Source: CAYTGM01 sp964437365 (GTDB lineage Bacteria > Sumerlaeota > Sumerlaeia > SLMS01). Taken from it: 64,000 bases of DNA. This document shows, piece by piece, positions 63,212 to 64,000 of the stretch. The translations under genes and the position numbers were made by a program. The number at the start of each line of letters is the position of its first letter. Position 1 is the stretch's first letter. The DNA is taken from positions 62,001 through 126,000 of the forward strand of contig CAYTGM010000009.1 in the NCBI GenBank assembly GCA_964437365.1. Direction: 5' to 3'. The notes below the pieces were generated by a model that was given only the letters and a program-made list of their open reading frames with translations, searched no databases and was not told where the DNA came from.

Positions 63212-64000
63212 CGTTATCCGAACCTGCATCCGGCCTGTACTTCTGATTTACCTGGTCTTCCAGATTGTACTTTCTAAGCCGATACCCGAGGGTACGTCGG
63301 GTAACATTCAAGAGCCTTGCTGCTCGAGTTCTGTTCCCACCCGTTTTATCCAGTGCTTGAAGGATACACTGCTTTTCAATTTCTTCCAGGGAAGCTTCCC
63401 CGAGAATTTCCCCCACGGGGGCACCGGAAGAGGATCCTGTCGATTTCTGACTCTGTATAGAAGGAGGGAGGTGTTCAATTTCGATTCTTCCAGAATCTGA
63501 AAGAACGATTGCATGTTCAACTGCGTTCTCAAGCTCCCGTATATTTCCCGGCCAGTTGTAGGAGAGTAGTGCAGTTCGAGCCCGTTCCGTTAGAGTATAT
63601 TGCTCATCAGATTCTGTAAACTTGCCGATGAAGTGATGGATCAGCTGGTCGAGGTCTTCACGTCTCTCTCTAAGAGGTGGCAGGACAAGTGGAACAACGT
63701 TAAGCCTGTAATAAAGATCCTGCCTGAAGCTTCCCTGATCAATCATTTGCTCGAGATCTCGATTCGTTGCAGCAATGATGCGTACATCGGTCTTTAAGGG
63801 CTGTGAGGATCCGACGCGATTCACTTCACCCTGCTGTATGACACGCAGCAGTTTAACTTGAAGTGCGGGGCTGACTTCCCCGATCTCGTCGAGAAGGATG
63901 GTCCCCCCGTTCGCTGTCATGAAATGGCCGTCGCGATCTGCGATCGCCCCGGTAAAGCTCCCCTTCGTATGGCCGAAGAGCTCACTTTCCAGGAGAGTCT
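63201..64000 (-). CDS. Sigma-54-dependent transcriptional activator (NtrC family), partial
   Basis: The gene runs off the right edge; 266 codons are visible, the N-terminal sensor part is missing. The AAA+ domain shows the GAFTGA loop as GSFTGA, then the Walker B GTILLDEIGEVSP, R-finger region AATNRDLEQ and FRQDLYYRLNVVPL. At the C-terminus the Fis-type helix-turn-helix is at about 63250-63370 (ALDKTGGNRTRAARLLNVTRRTLGYRLRKY). It would activate sigma-54 promoters. It is upstream of and overlaps acyP, so it may control this operon or its own neighbours. Confidence 0.93.
   Translation of the reverse strand, partial: TLLESELFGHTKGSFTGAIADRDGHFMTANGGTILLDEIGEVSPALQVKLLRVIQQGEVNRVGSSQPLKTDVRIIAATNRDLEQMIDQGSFRQDLYYRLNVVPLVLPPLRERREDLDQLIHHFIGKFTESDEQYTLTERARTALLSYNWPGNIRELENAVEHAIVLSDSGRIEIEHLPPSIQSQKSTGSSSGAPVGEILGEASLEEIEKQCILQALDKTGGNRTRAARLLNVTRRTLGYRLRKYNLEDQVNQKYRPDAGSDNDDS

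Noticed and set aside
1..64000. tRNA or rRNA genes, CRISPR arrays, replication origin
   Set aside because: None recognised: no clover-leaf elements, no rRNA-conserved sequence, no regular spaced repeats, no DnaA-box cluster.

Overview
The window reads as chromosomal DNA of a diderm (Gram-negative) bacterium. It encodes an LptD-type outer-membrane LPS assembly protein, ExbB/ExbD-type energisers, a lipobox lipoprotein, two PilT-type ATPases, an HtrA protease, a sigma-54 activator and system II cytochrome c maturation (ResB plus CcsA). Base composition is mid-range. Dockerin/FG-GAP, carboxypeptidase-regulatory-like and golvesin-like surface proteins, with TPR proteins of no clear family, fit a little-cultured environmental lineage. 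I cannot name the phylum from sequence alone. No rRNA, tRNA, CRISPR array or intact mobile element was seen.

Layout. 1-7.1 kb (+): a TPR protein cut by the left edge, GrpE, then the ResB-CcsA pair. 7.1-17.5 kb (-): a tightly packed run, in transcription order a CHC2-finger/TPR protein, two PilT-type ATPases, a lipase, a GT2 glycosyltransferase, SppA, a DEAD-box-type helicase, ExbB and ExbD. 17.5-27.2 kb: a plastic region with NadB, an isocitrate-lyase-superfamily enzyme, an exported phosphodiester-glycosidase-type protein bracketed by two diverged copies of one gene junction and an IS remnant, a large beta-sandwich surface protein, and a Phd/Doc-like toxin-antitoxin pair whose toxin is frameshifted. 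27.2-35.1 kb (-): PfkB kinase, a TIGR02757-type protein, a small membrane protein, an M50B-like peptidase, a DUF2330-like protein, DacB/PBP4, a DUF429 protein and HtrA. 35.3-38.7 kb (+): two tandem paralogous small membrane proteins and a dockerin/FG-GAP protein. 38.7-42.4 kb (-): lipoprotein, a polytopic protein and a double GT2 glycosyltransferase. 42.5-47.1 kb (+): AhpD-like/AhpC, trigger factor and two ClpPs. 47.2-51.4 kb (-): SpoIIAA-like, OppC-like permease, TPR-like protein, CysS. 51.6-54.4 kb (+): LptD. 54.8-64 kb: two GT-C type membrane glycosyltransferases, a polysaccharide deacetylase, acylphosphatase and a sigma-54 activator cut by the right edge (all -), and between them a (+) pair consisting of an ATP-grasp/P1-peptidase fusion and an acetylpolyamine-amidohydrolase-like deacetylase.

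The strongest candidate for something undescribed is the fusion/deacetylase pair at 56.9-60.1 kb: one polypeptide joins a peptide-bond-forming ATP-grasp module to a self-processing DmpA-type aminopeptidase and overlaps a deacetylase gene. A promoter-like TATAAT followed closely by a strong terminator sits upstream. Second are a MITE-like repeat of about 166 bp (one full copy, three partial) in intergenic spacers, and the duplicated junction around the glycosidase gene, both marking this as a rearranging genome. All family assignments are from motif reading by eye; no database search was run.
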